This document shows, one piece after another, positions 47,637 through 57,955 of a stretch of DNA of 64,000 bases. Each line of letters starts with the position of its first letter. Position 1 is the stretch's first letter. The DNA comes from Tritrichomonas musculus (taxonomy: Eukaryota > Parabasalia > Tritrichomonadida > Tritrichomonadidae): assembly GCA_039105265.1 (NCBI GenBank), contig JAPFFF010000022.1, forward strand, positions 310,001-374,000, in the 5' to 3' direction. A model generated the notes under the pieces. The model saw nothing but the letters and a program-made list of their open reading frames with translations. It searched no databases and had not been told where the DNA came from. The translations under genes were made by a program, and so were the position numbers.

Positions 47637-48023
47637 ATGGAAGTAAAAGTGATTGGACCCATTAAAGAATATTTGAAAACATTTAATACTCCAGATGAAT
47701 TCAATCTGTGGTATGCTAAAAATAAAGACGAGATTGATAAGATTACAACTCATAAACTTAATAAGATGTATTACATTGAGGGATATCGTATTACCAAAAT
47801 CAAAGGTGTACTATGTTTAAAGAAAGCTGTCAAGAAACAGGTAGATGATTCACAAAATGATTTGGATCTAAGAGATCCTCAGGGCAAAGCCCGTTCGCAA
47901 ATTGATCGTGAAAATGAGTCTGCAATCTTGGAAATACAGAATGAAATAGAGCAACTCAAAAGTGATATTCTTGCAATCAAGACAGCCATCAACGACATTG
48001 TTAAAGCAATTAATGGTGAATGA
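47637..48023 (+). CDS. Coiled-coil protein, element E
   Basis: 128 residues, homologue of 36839..37291 in C (DEFNLWYAKNKDEIDKIT, then YRITKIKGVLCLKKAV), with a C-terminal heptad coiled coil (EIQNEIEQLKSDILAIKTAI). A stretch of about ten residues before the coil (LDLRDPQGKA) is encoded by a double-hairpin element and recurs in the E fibre gene. Confidence 0.65.
   Translation: MEVKVIGPIKEYLKTFNTPDEFNLWYAKNKDEIDKITTHKLNKMYYIEGYRITKIKGVLCLKKAVKKQVDDSQNDLDLRDPQGKARSQIDRENESAILEIQNEIEQLKSDILAIKTAINDIVKAINGE
47864..47892 (+). repeat. Double-hairpin element inside a coiled-coil gene, element E
   Basis: GGATCT-AAG-AGATCC (47864-47878) followed by GGGC-AAA-GCCC (47882-47892). A 28-base stretch from 47858 to 47885 recurs exactly in the fibre gene at 51845-51872. 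Confidence 0.85.
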
Positions 48024-48153
48024 TATTCTTAAAACCTTTTTGCAAATATTTTTGAATCCATTTTCATTAGGATTTTAGGTCCGCCCTATTTTAGGCCCAC
48101 TATTTTTGAGACTTTTGCAAGCCTATGTTTGCATCCATTTTAATTAACTGTAA

Positions 48154-48975
48154 ATGTATAATCAAAGCTTTACGACTTCGTTTGGGAATCAAGACTCATT
48201 CAGCTACGCTCATGATATGGTTAGAGATTGCTTGAGAAGAAATAAAGGGCAAGTCACGAATGCATTGATCAGAAAGATTCACAAAGACATCAATATTTAC
48301 TATAATTCGGTGAATATATTCGTTGGCAAACAAGGTTCCGGAAAGACGTTATCAGCAATTGAAGAAATCATTAAAATAGCTTCAATTTCAAAAGCAGCAC
48401 ATCTTCTCATATATGTATCCAAAACAGGTGAACAGAAAGATGTTACATTTGAGTCGTTGAGGGAACTCATTGAAATACCAATAGCATATGTTTCCCAAGA
48501 GAATGCTGAAGAATATGTTAATGCATTATTGAATTATAAGCAACTATATTACACAATAAGGAAGGAACATTTAGAGAATCAAATCATTGATGAGCAACGA
48601 ATCGAGATATTCAAAGCATTGAAAGTTAATGATTTTCGTGCACCAATGTTGCATACCTTGATACTATTTGATGATATTGCTAATAACAAATTACTTGCAA
48701 ATGAGAAATCATATTTCAACAATCTGATGACTACATGTCGACATAACCATATATCATTCTTCTTGAATGTCCAGTTCTGGAAATCGCTATCAACAACCAT
48801 TAAATCAAATGTCTCTACTGTATTCGTATTTGGAACATATTCAAAAGAGCAGTTGAGATACATTACTCATCAGATTACTATGAGCATATCATTTGATGAA
48901 TTGTATGAGCGATACAAAAATATGAATAAACATCATAAGATCATAATCGATTGCAATAATGGGAATGTAATATAG
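48154..48975 (+). CDS. Genome-packaging ATPase (A32-like), element E
   Basis: 273 residues. Walker A GKQGSGKT at 58-65, Walker B TLILFDDI near 170, sensor-type strand FFLNVQFW, C-terminal block FVFGTYSKEQLRYI. Clear homologue of the C ATPase (shared VTFESLRELIEIPIAYV) but on the other side of the MCP cassette. The frame is open throughout. Confidence 0.88.
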   Translation: MYNQSFTTSFGNQDSFSYAHDMVRDCLRRNKGQVTNALIRKIHKDINIYYNSVNIFVGKQGSGKTLSAIEEIIKIASISKAAHLLIYVSKTGEQKDVTFESLRELIEIPIAYVSQENAEEYVNALLNYKQLYYTIRKEHLENQIIDEQRIEIFKALKVNDFRAPMLHTLILFDDIANNKLLANEKSYFNNLMTTCRHNHISFFLNVQFWKSLSTTIKSNVSTVFVFGTYSKEQLRYITHQITMSISFDELYERYKNMNKHHKIIIDCNNGNVI

Positions 48976-49009
48976 AATATGTTCTGAAACGATTCACAAA
49001 GTATTATTT

Positions 49010-50206
49010 TTATTGATAGATTGCTTGCATTTGTCGTTGTTTCATGGCCCATGAATCTGTTAATGAATTTCTGAAATGGTCATTTCTATTTAATGATGCA
49101 ACAATCTTGTTCTTGACATCAGTAACGAACTGTTCTCTTTGTGTTGATAACATGTTATGAACATATGCTTTGACACGTTCTTTAACAGCTGCTTTATTGA
49201 ATAACCATTGTTCGAATTGTTTAGAACATTTACTTCCATTAGTCCAATCAACTTCATAATCTGGAGTTGATCTACGCTTCATTGAAGCGAAATCTTGACG
49301 CAATGCTGGCAACTGTTCACGAATTGAATTAAGGAATGGAATCTTAATGTTAGTATCATAGAATTTAGAAGCCATTGTTGCTTCATAAGCTTTCTTTCCA
49401 CTGAGATCTATTGCAATACTACGTGCTAATTTAGCTTTCTCAGCGTTATTACCTGCTACCTGACGGAATGCTGCTTTACAAGCTGGAGCGACAATCAATT
49501 GTGCGAATGCCCTATATGGAGAGAATTTTGTAGGTGCATGAGTTGTATGTTTCTTATATTTACGTCTGAATTCTTCAGTAGTTGGATCTTCTCCACCCCA
49601 TGCAGTGATTGCAGACATATCATCGTTATATTCAGGTGCATAAAATTCATCATTTAAGAATTTGCGATATGACGTTTCTTTACGTTGTTGTGGTGTTGGA
49701 TGTGTTCGATAATATTCACCTTTGAATGGAAAATCTGATGCTTTGGTTGTGTATCCATTAACTGCTACAATTTTACCATCACGTCTGACAACGAATTCAT
49801 CAATTCCATCTCCATCAAGGTCTTCAGAACCACCTTTATATCTATTATTTCCACCAGTTGGTTTGGCATTCCATATACCGAATTGACCTGGCATGAAGTT
49901 TGCGGATCTGACAATATCACGTGCTTGTCTACTGCTAACGAGATTCTTTAATGTATGCTGCTTGATGTCTTCAGCATCTTCTGAATTATAATTGAAACCA
50001 ATTGGAATTCTAGCTGTTTGTCTACGTTCGTGAACCTCTGCAGGTAATTCTTCTGCTGGGAAATGTTGATCATAAACGAGTTGTCTTTCTCTTTTTGGTG
50101 GACGAATTTGAATGACTTCTCCAACTTCAGGTATTGCTTGCTCTTCTGGTGCTGAAAGTGCTGGTATATCTGACATTTGCCTTGACGCAAAAATATTATC
50201 AAGCAT
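49010..50206 (-). CDS. Virion-associated protein with DLDGDGIDEFVV motif, element E
   Basis: 398 residues, homologous to the C-terminal half of 29921..32476. The calcium-loop-like DLDGDGIDEFVVRRDGKIV is followed by VNGY, a Pro-rich FSPYRAFAQL region and a basic helical end. The long acidic N-terminal half of the C protein is missing here and its role may be taken by the adjacent Gln-rich gene. Probable structural protein. Confidence 0.6.
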   Translation of the reverse strand: MLDNIFASRQMSDIPALSAPEEQAIPEVGEVIQIRPPKRERQLVYDQHFPAEELPAEVHERRQTARIPIGFNYNSEDAEDIKQHTLKNLVSSRQARDIVRSANFMPGQFGIWNAKPTGGNNRYKGGSEDLDGDGIDEFVVRRDGKIVAVNGYTTKASDFPFKGEYYRTHPTPQQRKETSYRKFLNDEFYAPEYNDDMSAITAWGGEDPTTEEFRRKYKKHTTHAPTKFSPYRAFAQLIVAPACKAAFRQVAGNNAEKAKLARSIAIDLSGKKAYEATMASKFYDTNIKIPFLNSIREQLPALRQDFASMKRRSTPDYEVDWTNGSKCSKQFEQWLFNKAAVKERVKAYVHNMLSTQREQFVTDVKNKIVASLNRNDHFRNSLTDSWAMKQRQMQAIYQ

Positions 50207-50223
50207 CTTTTGATATGATTAAT

Positions 50224-51411
50224 TTACCAGAATGGCCAGCATGGGCAGCCACGACAACGAGGACAGTTATCTTCTGTTATTTTCAAAGATCCAGTATTTC
50301 TAATTGAATCATTTAGCATGAATCTAACAAGAACCATATCTCTTGGTCTCAATGATCTCACTACTTCATAGGACCATCCGTTACCCATTTTTATTAATGT
50401 TGATTTACGTTTTCGGTTATGGTAATCTATAAGAAGATAAGACTTATCTTGGGCATGGCATGCTTCAACTCCATAGAATAAAATTGAATTCACATAGTTT
50501 GGTTTAGCAATATGCTCTACGAATTCACGCGTGAAACCTACATCATTTATATTTATATTTTGAGTATCAATGTCAAAATAATGACACACATGTTGAATGT
50601 AATTTCTATTTGTTGTATCTCGAGGTGTTTCTGGAACAGTATTTGGAATCAAATTGTTATCAAATTGATTTTTTTTTCGTTTGTCTCGATGATTACGACT
50701 ATTTTCACGATCTTCGTTTTCTAATTCTCGAAGTCTAATGTCTGCCTCAATTGACCTCATGGCTATAGCTGTATTATTATCATCAATATGAGTAATGACA
50801 TTCAATGCATTTTGATTAGGCTCTGATACTGAACCATGTGAACCATTTAAATCCATTGTTCGTTTATTATTTAAATTAATGTGGCTCAAATCAAAGAGTC
50901 GACTTATGAAGCCACCCCGTTGTTGTTGTATTCGATTTGGAGTTGGTGATCGTGATGGACTTGATGACGATGCAGCTCGTGGTTGATAAGGATTTCTATG
51001 GACAGCTTCTTGTCTATATGGTTGACGTTGGTGATGTTGCTGATGTTGCTGATGTTGTTGCTGATGTGGTTGCTCATATTGCTGATATTGCTTTTGATGT
51101 GGTTGCTCATATTGCTGATATTGCTGTTGATATTGTTGTTGATATTGCTGTTGATATGGTTGTTGATATTGTTGCTGATATGGTTGTTGATATTGCTGCT
51201 GATATGGTTGTTGTTGATATTGTTGTTGTCGTGGTTGTTGTTGTTGCTGTCGTGGTGGTGGTGGTTGCTGCCTTTGATATTGTCGCTGATTTGGTGGTTG
51301 TTGTTGCCTTTGATATTGATGATATGCTAGATCAAGATTAGCATGTTGAGCATTAGGAAGAACTGGACTTTGAGCTCGAGAATTACTAGATGAATCAAAT
51401 ATGTCAACCAT
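50224..51411 (-). CDS. Gln-rich low-complexity protein with Cys-rich end, element E
   Basis: About 396 residues from the ATG at 51409-51411 (MVDIFDSSSNSRAQSP). Residues ~35-140 are a long Gln run broken by Tyr, Pro and His (repeat units like QQYQQPY), coded by imperfect CAA/CAG repeats at about 51030-51310. A helical charged part and a conserved-looking globular end (HVCHYFDIDTQNININD, later CHAQDKSYLLIDYHNRKRKS) follow, closing with CPRCRGCPCWPFW. No family recognised. The 17-base gap to the next gene suggests co-expression. Confidence 0.55.
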   Translation of the reverse strand: MVDIFDSSSNSRAQSPVLPNAQHANLDLAYHQYQRQQQPPNQRQYQRQQPPPPRQQQQQPRQQQYQQQPYQQQYQQPYQQQYQQPYQQQYQQQYQQQYQQYEQPHQKQYQQYEQPHQQQHQQHQQHHQRQPYRQEAVHRNPYQPRAASSSSPSRSPTPNRIQQQRGGFISRLFDLSHINLNNKRTMDLNGSHGSVSEPNQNALNVITHIDDNNTAIAMRSIEADIRLRELENEDRENSRNHRDKRKKNQFDNNLIPNTVPETPRDTTNRNYIQHVCHYFDIDTQNININDVGFTREFVEHIAKPNYVNSILFYGVEACHAQDKSYLLIDYHNRKRKSTLIKMGNGWSYEVVRSLRPRDMVLVRFMLNDSIRNTGSLKITEDNCPRCRGCPCWPFW

Positions 51412-51844
51412 TTTATACTTTGATTGGCACCAAAAATTGTTTAACTTTGATATAAATGACTGCAATATTAACCAAACAAAATGCATTAGATGGAGCCTTG
51501 GTAGGAGGTTCTGGCAAAGGTGGTGATGGAATATTTGATTCAATTCATGTTAAAGGTGATGCCACAATCGATGGTAGTTGTAAAATATTCATTGGTGAAG
51601 AATATGGTGAACCTCAAAGCGTCAAAGAATGTTTCGAAACATTTGGGAAAGCATTAACGGATATAACTAGCGACATTCAATCACATCGAACCGTTATCGA
51701 TACACATGGAACCGAACTTGCTGACCATGAAGATAGAATATCAACTTTAGAGAATGCTCCTCCAACTGTAATCGAGAAGGTAATGACCTATGAAGAAGGT
51801 TGTGATGAATTCATAATTGATGCAAATAATATCCATAAATTAAG

Positions 51845-51872
51845 TGATTTGGATCTAAGAGATCCTCAGGGC
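51845..51872 (+). repeat. Double-hairpin element, partial copy in the E fibre gene
   Basis: GGATCT-AAG-AGATCC at 51851-51865 plus the first arm (GGGCC) of the second hairpin. Identical over 28 bases to 47858-47885 in a different gene of the same element. Confidence 0.8.
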
Positions 51873-52375
51873 CATTCTACATACAACATTCTTGAGATTG
51901 ATTACTCTGGATCTGTAAGTGGACAAGTCTTTGAGATCATCTTTCCAAAGAATCTTGAAATTGAAAATGCTTATATTTCATTCGAGAATGAATCATTCAC
52001 GAATCCTATTATTGAATACATTGATAAGAAATATCAATTAAAGTACATCAGCAATGAATCAAAACCTCGAATATACATGTCGAAATCTACAATCTACGAC
52101 CCATTTGAACTATATACTGATGGATTCATGAAGATCAAATTCGTTGGGAAAATGCATCAAATCTCAGTTATTAAAGATTGTGCTGAAGTCACATTAATGA
52201 ATCTCAAGTGTAATCTCATTGATGCTGACAATTGCTTCAAACTCTATAGGTCTTCTTTACCAGATTTTTATACAATCAAGTCAATCGGGGATTACAATTT
52301 GGATACTGCAAATGGTTTATATTATGCTGACTGGGGATATAATCCTGATTCCGATTCATTCAATTCACTCATTGA

Positions 52376-52694
52376 AGTAGTATACGGTAGGCTATGCTTT
52401 GCCCAGCCTACCACGCTTCTCTCCGCTACGCTGCGTTCGCGCTACTCCAAGGGCTCGTGAATTCATTGATGGTTAGAACTTTTTGATAGCGTTGCTGGAA
52501 CAAAATCTGCCGCCTAGTATAGGAGCCCCTGTGTTTTGTTCCATAGCGTGGACAAAATGCGGGGGTGGTAGGCCTGTGCGCACCCAGACTAAGGACCTGG
52601 GGTCCAGGGGCGCGAGCCCTTGGAGTAGCGCGAACGCAGCGTAGCGGAGAGAAGCGTGGTAGGCTGGGCAAAGCATAGCCTACCGTATACTACT
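52376..52694 (+). mobile_element. 319-bp MITE-like element with 82-bp perfect TIRs
   Basis: Starts AGTAGTATACGGTAGGC and ends with the inverse; the arms 52376-52457 and 52613-52694 are perfect reverse complements. It is flanked by the direct repeat ATTGA (52371-52375 and 52695-52699). No coding capacity. Each arm holds the hairpin GGTAGGCT/AGCCTACC and GC-rich palindromes. A relative lies at 15759-15907. The AGTAGTATA tips also occur at the A and B ends and inside the C TIR, so a Polinton integrase may move it. Confidence 0.9.
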
Positions 52695-55600
52695 ATTGAA
52701 GGACAGACATTCGAGCTTCATGATAACGTATTTGGGACTCATTACAAGCTTACTAAATCTGGAGGTAAATGGATTGGTACCAATTATTGCGTTAACATTC
52801 CACTGAAGATGCATAAAGAGAATTCATATGGATCCTTGAATAGAGACATTCCATACATTTCAATCAAGAAGAATGCTGCTAACATATTTGCTTTGAAAGG
52901 TCTAATCAATTTTGAATCCGGGAACGGTCATTCAGACCTAAGGAACGAAGTTCCGAATCCATTAAAGATGATGCTTGACAAGGGTATGATAACATATAGT
53001 TCCAATACTAGAATGGGTGATCCAGATTAAACCGATGATGTCTAGCGTGTATGGTTTGGATGCAATGAAGATAAGAGTGGAGACTATTCTGCTACATTAA
53101 CCCTTGATGGACATACTTATGAATTCGTCATTGGATTCAAATATTCATGGAAGCATGAGCATACGTATGAGATCAAAACCGACAACTATTTTGAATATAT
53201 CCCTTACCGTTATGAATCATTCATTGAAACAGATTCTGATAATTTGAGAGTTTACATGAAGGCATCACCAGAATTCAACATCCCAATTGATGAAAATATT
53301 GAATACCCAGGTGGCAATACATTCGAGTTTCTTGCTTCAACGGGTTACTATTCTGTATCACCTAGACCGGAATCTTGCACAACATTGATGACAAACTTCA
53401 ATATCCAAACATCTGGAATAGTCATTGGAGAGAATATTGAATCACATATCTTTGAATTGAATTCGTTAGGGAATGTTGTTGATATAGCTGTTAACGACAT
53501 ATCATCTTTGGAGAAATATTGTAATCGTTTGCAGAGAGAATTTGATGACATGCAACCTAAATTCAGTTGGTTTGATTACATTGCCGGCAAGTTCGTTAAC
53601 ATTGGATCATCTGTATTTACATTTGGGAAAGTCGGTGCTGGAGATCTATTGCAAATCTCTATTGATGGAATTAAAGGTCTTTCGAAACTCTCATTTGCCA
53701 AAGATGCTGATAAAGATGATGGAATAGAATTAGAAGATATTGATGAAGTCGTTAGAGACAAATCTGTGAATCAATCAAGAGAAATCATTAAAGAATTGAC
53801 ATATGTCGATACCATTATTGAGATCCCAAATGAGAAATATTGTCACAGATATTATACTGATGCATTGAAAGGTACATTAGAAGTTGAAACCAAAGTGGAC
53901 AATGAGGGTGAAGTAATCAAGTTAAATACATATTCCATCAATGAAGATAAGAGTTTCACATCAAATGAGTCATCAAATGGGTCACTTTATGAAATCACTT
54001 TCGAAGATCCATATTTAATGATTATCACCATGGGAAGTCATAAACCATTATCAGTTAGAATCAAGTATACAACCAAAGTTGAGAATTCTGAATTAGGTTT
54101 AGGTGAAACGTTAACAAATAAGCAATTGATGTCTGCAGCTGCTATCAATAAACTCATTGAAAACCATAAAACAAATTGGTTGAATGAGATCCCAAAAATG
54201 CCAGAGAATTTGGTTAATGAATCTGCATTGAGTACTGCGTTGAACAATTATGCTTTGACAACAGATATGACCTATGCTATTGATCAAGTGAAAAGCGAAA
54301 TTCCAGAAATTATTGAGGGACAAACAACGATTCAATTCAAAATTGAAAATAATACAATTCCTGATTTGGATTACGATACATATCATGAACTGATTGAGCA
54401 ATATGGGTTGGATATTGTTTCATCAGACAATTTCTATACGGCTCATTATGTTCACATAGATTATTCGTACAATGATGATGATGATGATCAACCCTCTCAG
54501 ATAATGCGTATCGAAGGAAGTAGTTCTGGTCTTTGGATACTGTATAGCAGTCATGAATTAATCAATCCAGGAACTGGTGAAACACCGGAAATAATATCAT
54601 GTTCAATTACCAAAAATATCGAACCAACAGACAAAAACGCTTATTCAGCAAGATATGTGTCGAACACTTTTGCATTAAAATCTGATATTCCAGAAATAAT
54701 TGATAAAACAATTACTTTCAATCAAGAATTAGAATTAACTTATGATGGAGGTAATGGTATTAATACTCTTTCGGTTCTTTATACTAATGCAAGTCAATAT
54801 TTAGAAAAATGGAAACAATATGGAATGTTATTTGATGGATATGATAAAACTGATGAAAATATTAAATATAAAGGAATATTCACTATATCAAGTATTAATA
54901 ATAATGATTATGTTTTAAATAATGGTGTTCAAAATATAACATTAACATTAGAAATGAGTACAAGTTGCGGAGTAGTTTATGATTTAGATAGCCAACATAG
55001 AATCAATGTAATAAGTTGCTATATTGCAAATGAAGATTATGATGAAACAAACTTAAATTGTGTTGTTAATCTTGCATTTCTCCAAGATAAATATGCTTTG
55101 AAAACAGATATCCCTGAACCAGTTGACTTGACACCATATTACACTAGTGCCCAGGCGGATGAGAAGTTTGTTGATGAAGATGAATTGGCTTATGAATTAG
55201 ATAAGTATGAGACCAAGGATGTGGCTAATGGGAAGTATGCTCTCAAAACGGATATCCCTGAGATCCCCACAGATTTGGTTAATGAATCTGCACTGAGTAC
55301 CGCATTATATGGCACTGAATTGAATATTGCATATCCAGCAAACTTATATGACGGTGCATATATTACCCCTAAGCTACCCAATGCTGGAGTTCATTTGATA
55401 TTTGATGTTAATTGGGGAGATAATCAAGATGATGATATAATGTATATTGATGTAATATTTAAACCAACTGGTTCTACTAGCACTTTTGACAGCATGGACA
55501 GGTATACAACATATGAAGAAGCTGAATATACTTTTTCTGGACGAAAGAGTGGAAATTTCATATACAAATCCGTAAGTAGAGAGTCAAGTGAATCGATAGA

Positions 55601-56512
55601 TATTCGTGTAGTTACACGTATTATTTCAATAAGAGCCACGGATGATACACTAACCAATATATATGATGCATCTATCAAATTAATCAGCAGCCAACCTGTG
55701 AACGATGATATGATTACTTCTGTGAAATATGTTGATGATAACTTTGCATTGAAGAGTGAATCTGATGAAAAATATGTTCCCAAAGAAGGTAATTCAACTA
55801 TTAATGGAGCGTTGACAATAGCTTCTGCAACTACAAATTTTTCTCTGAATGTGTATTAAAAAACAGGCGACAATAAATGTACCATTCTTTTAGGTAATTC
55901 ATTTACAGAACACGTGTCTGTTCGTTATGAAAAATCCGTTAATACAGGTCAATCAATGATATTATATGTAGGTCCTTTTGAATTCATAACATTAAACCAT
56001 AATATTAATAATAATACAAAAACTATTAAATTGCATTATGGCACAACTATTACTGGTGATTTAACTGTTTCTGGTAAGATAACATCCAATGGTTCAAATA
56101 CAATCACTCATTACTGTCCAATCGAAGCAGGTCAAAACATATCTGATTTCGTTGCAGGAAAGCCTGTATTCATGAGTGGACATGTATATAAATATGTTAA
56201 CGGATCCTTCATTAGTTCCACAGCTAACGATTCAACTGATTGCATTTGTAGTGTAGTGATCAATGGATCCTATAAAGAGTTCGTTGGAGTGATTACAGAA
56301 GTGGATGCTGAAAATGGATATATCGAATTTGCTTCTCATGGAGACATGTTATTCACAGTTGATGATGCAAATCTCTATCAAATTGGTGACGTAATTCTCT
56401 ATAATGGAAAGATCTTGGATGAAGATTATGCAATGACTTTACGCATTCAGCAATCAATTGTTGGAAAGGTGACTGCAAAAATAAATGAAACCACTCTTGC
56501 AATATTCAAATC

Positions 56513-57031
56513 TTAGACTTTAATAGATCTTTTTGCAATTCTTTCACGAATCATTTCAGGGCATCCAACAAAGAATCCATCAGCAAATGCTTTATATGGA
56601 TAGTATTCAATTTCTTTACCATCTTTGTTGACAAAAGAAGTTGGTTTCAGGTCAATGGATAGTATTGAACGATTGCTATTTGGTCCGTAATCTTTTATTT
56701 TTTTTGATTCTCCAACCTTGATGAAAACATTTTTAGCTTTGAATATTTTTCTTATATCATTTCTATCAAATATGCAATGCTTATTAAAACTCACATACAT
56801 TGGACTGATGACATATATGTTTTCATTGAATTTATCATTTTTGACAAAATTGCTATCATATGATATCCATAATGATTCATTGAGATAAATGAGAGGTTCA
56901 TTTTCTTCTGCCAGAATAATATCTTCAATATCTGCTATATTAAGAAATTTTTCAACGAATGATGTTGGTGTAAGATACAAATATGGCTTGTAATCGTCAC
57001 CTTTGGTGTTGCGTAGCATGGTGTTTTGCAT
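56513..57031 (-). CDS. Unknown protein, element E
   Basis: 173 residues from the ATG at 57029-57031 (MQNTMLRNTKGDDYKPYLYL). Contains EENEPLIYLNESLWISYDSN, VISPMYVSFNKHCIFDR and FADGFFVGCPEMIRERI. The upstream open frame (to 57256) runs into a repeat array and a hydrophobic stretch and is probably not coding. Convergent with the fibre gene, overlapping by 4 bases. No family recognised. Confidence 0.45.
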   Translation of the reverse strand: MQNTMLRNTKGDDYKPYLYLTPTSFVEKFLNIADIEDIILAEENEPLIYLNESLWISYDSNFVKNDKFNENIYVISPMYVSFNKHCIFDRNDIRKIFKAKNVFIKVGESKKIKDYGPNSNRSILSIDLKPTSFVNKDGKEIEYYPYKAFADGFFVGCPEMIRERIAKRSIKV

Positions 57032-57226
57032 TTTATCTTTTGTCTGCAGTAAAAAATTATGTTTAATAAATATATTTGCATCGATTCTCAAAATCAATCC
57101 ACCATGTGAAATTTGGGAAGCAAAAATGCAAAAACCGTTCCCAGGTGGACATGTAGTGCATTCAAAATCCTGAAATATACATCCACCTGGGAATAGAAGA
57201 AGAAGAAAGAATTCCGTATATGATCT

Positions 57227-57420
57227 TTCTTTCACCCTAGCACGACCGGAACGCATTAGCGAACATCTCGGAAGGACGGAACCATTATAACTCTTCTTTC
57301 AACCTAGCACGACCGGAATGCATTAGTGAACATCATCTAGATGTGGAATTATAATAGCTCTTCTTTCACCTTCACGCGACCAGAACGCATTAGCGAACAT
57401 CATCTAGGGACGAGATCATA
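57227..57420. repeat. Three ~67-bp tandem repeats
   Basis: Units starting at about 57227, 57295 and 57362 share TCTTTCACC, CACGACCGGAACGCATTAGCG (with small changes) and AACATC(ATC)TAG. Copies differ by several bases, so the array is older than the one at 7089. It lies in the spacer before a tRNA-like sequence. Confidence 0.75.
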
Positions 57421-57464
57421 TACGGAACCTCTCAGAAGAATATGAAGAATTTTACAAATAAAAA

Positions 57465-57539
57465 CGGTCCATAGCAGAATCGAACCAGGTACTCCGGATT
57501 ACCATGGATACGACTTACCACTGAGCCGTGTCTGGCCAT
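57465..57539 (-). ncRNA. tRNA-like sequence with A and B boxes and T-run, element E
   Basis: On the minus strand: A-box-like CGGCTCAGTGGTAAGTCG, which also forms a 4-bp D-type stem (CGGC/GTCG), a variable middle, a B-box GGTTCGATTCT, and GGACCG followed directly by TTTTT. The acceptor and T stems pair poorly. It could be a decayed tRNA gene or a Pol III-made small RNA with tRNA-like promoter boxes. Confidence 0.45.
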
Positions 57540-57955
57540 ACATAAATTTGGATCCATATAGAGATTTATTTATAAGAGGGTGTCACTTTTTGGCTTGGAA
57601 ACGCTAACTCAGTGTAGGAAGCAGATAGAGCAGTTTTGACGATAGATTTGGGATATCGTTTTCGATGGTTATAAGGTCAATTTAATTCACCTTAACCGCT
57701 AAGGTCAAATTATTTCACCTTTCCCATATATGGAAAAATATAAGATTTTGCTTCCAATTTTCTGAAGACCATATCTCAATGAATACTCAACCGATTTTGA
57801 CAAATCACATATCAAAAGAAAGAGTAGATAAAGTAGAATTTAAATATCATTTTAAAAGTAAATTTGATGAACCAGAAGTATATGTATTTGAGCATTTATA
57901 TTTACATTTTTGACTAACAATGTAATTTAGCATACCATTCACAAAGCGAAGTGAC
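57540..57955. other. Non-coding spacer of element E
   Basis: No ORF supported. It holds two adjacent ~21-bp units AAGGTCAA...TTCACCTT (about 57671-57720), each a small inverted repeat, then AT-rich sequence. Possible regulatory spacer upstream of the tRNA-like sequence. Confidence 0.4.

Larger units (their letters stand above)
51456..56516 (+). pseudogene. Giant modular fibre-like gene, element E (broken)
   Basis: The coding sequence starts MTAILTKQNALDGALVGG and ends with the same ~150-residue domain as the C fibre (ITHYCPIE, DFVAGKPVFMSGHVYKYV, TDCICSV, FASHGDMLFTV). It holds the DLTPYYTSAQADEKFVDE module, the DYSYNDDDDDQPSQIMRIEG module and collar-type ALKTDIPE repeats. A 319-bp MITE-like element sits inside it. 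It looks broken, with about three breaks besides that insertion. Most likely an attachment fibre in its intact form. Confidence 0.7.

Noticed and set aside
50937-51341. Plus-strand frames rich in Val/Asp or Leu/Trp over the Gln-rich gene
   Set aside because: They are antisense to the CAA/CAG-type repeat of 50224..51411 and have the low-complexity pattern expected from reading a repeat in other frames.
57032-57256. N-terminal extension of the 56513..57031 gene
   Set aside because: The upstream frame overlaps tandem repeats and reads as an unlikely hydrophobic/Cys-rich start; the ATG at 57031 gives a coherent protein.
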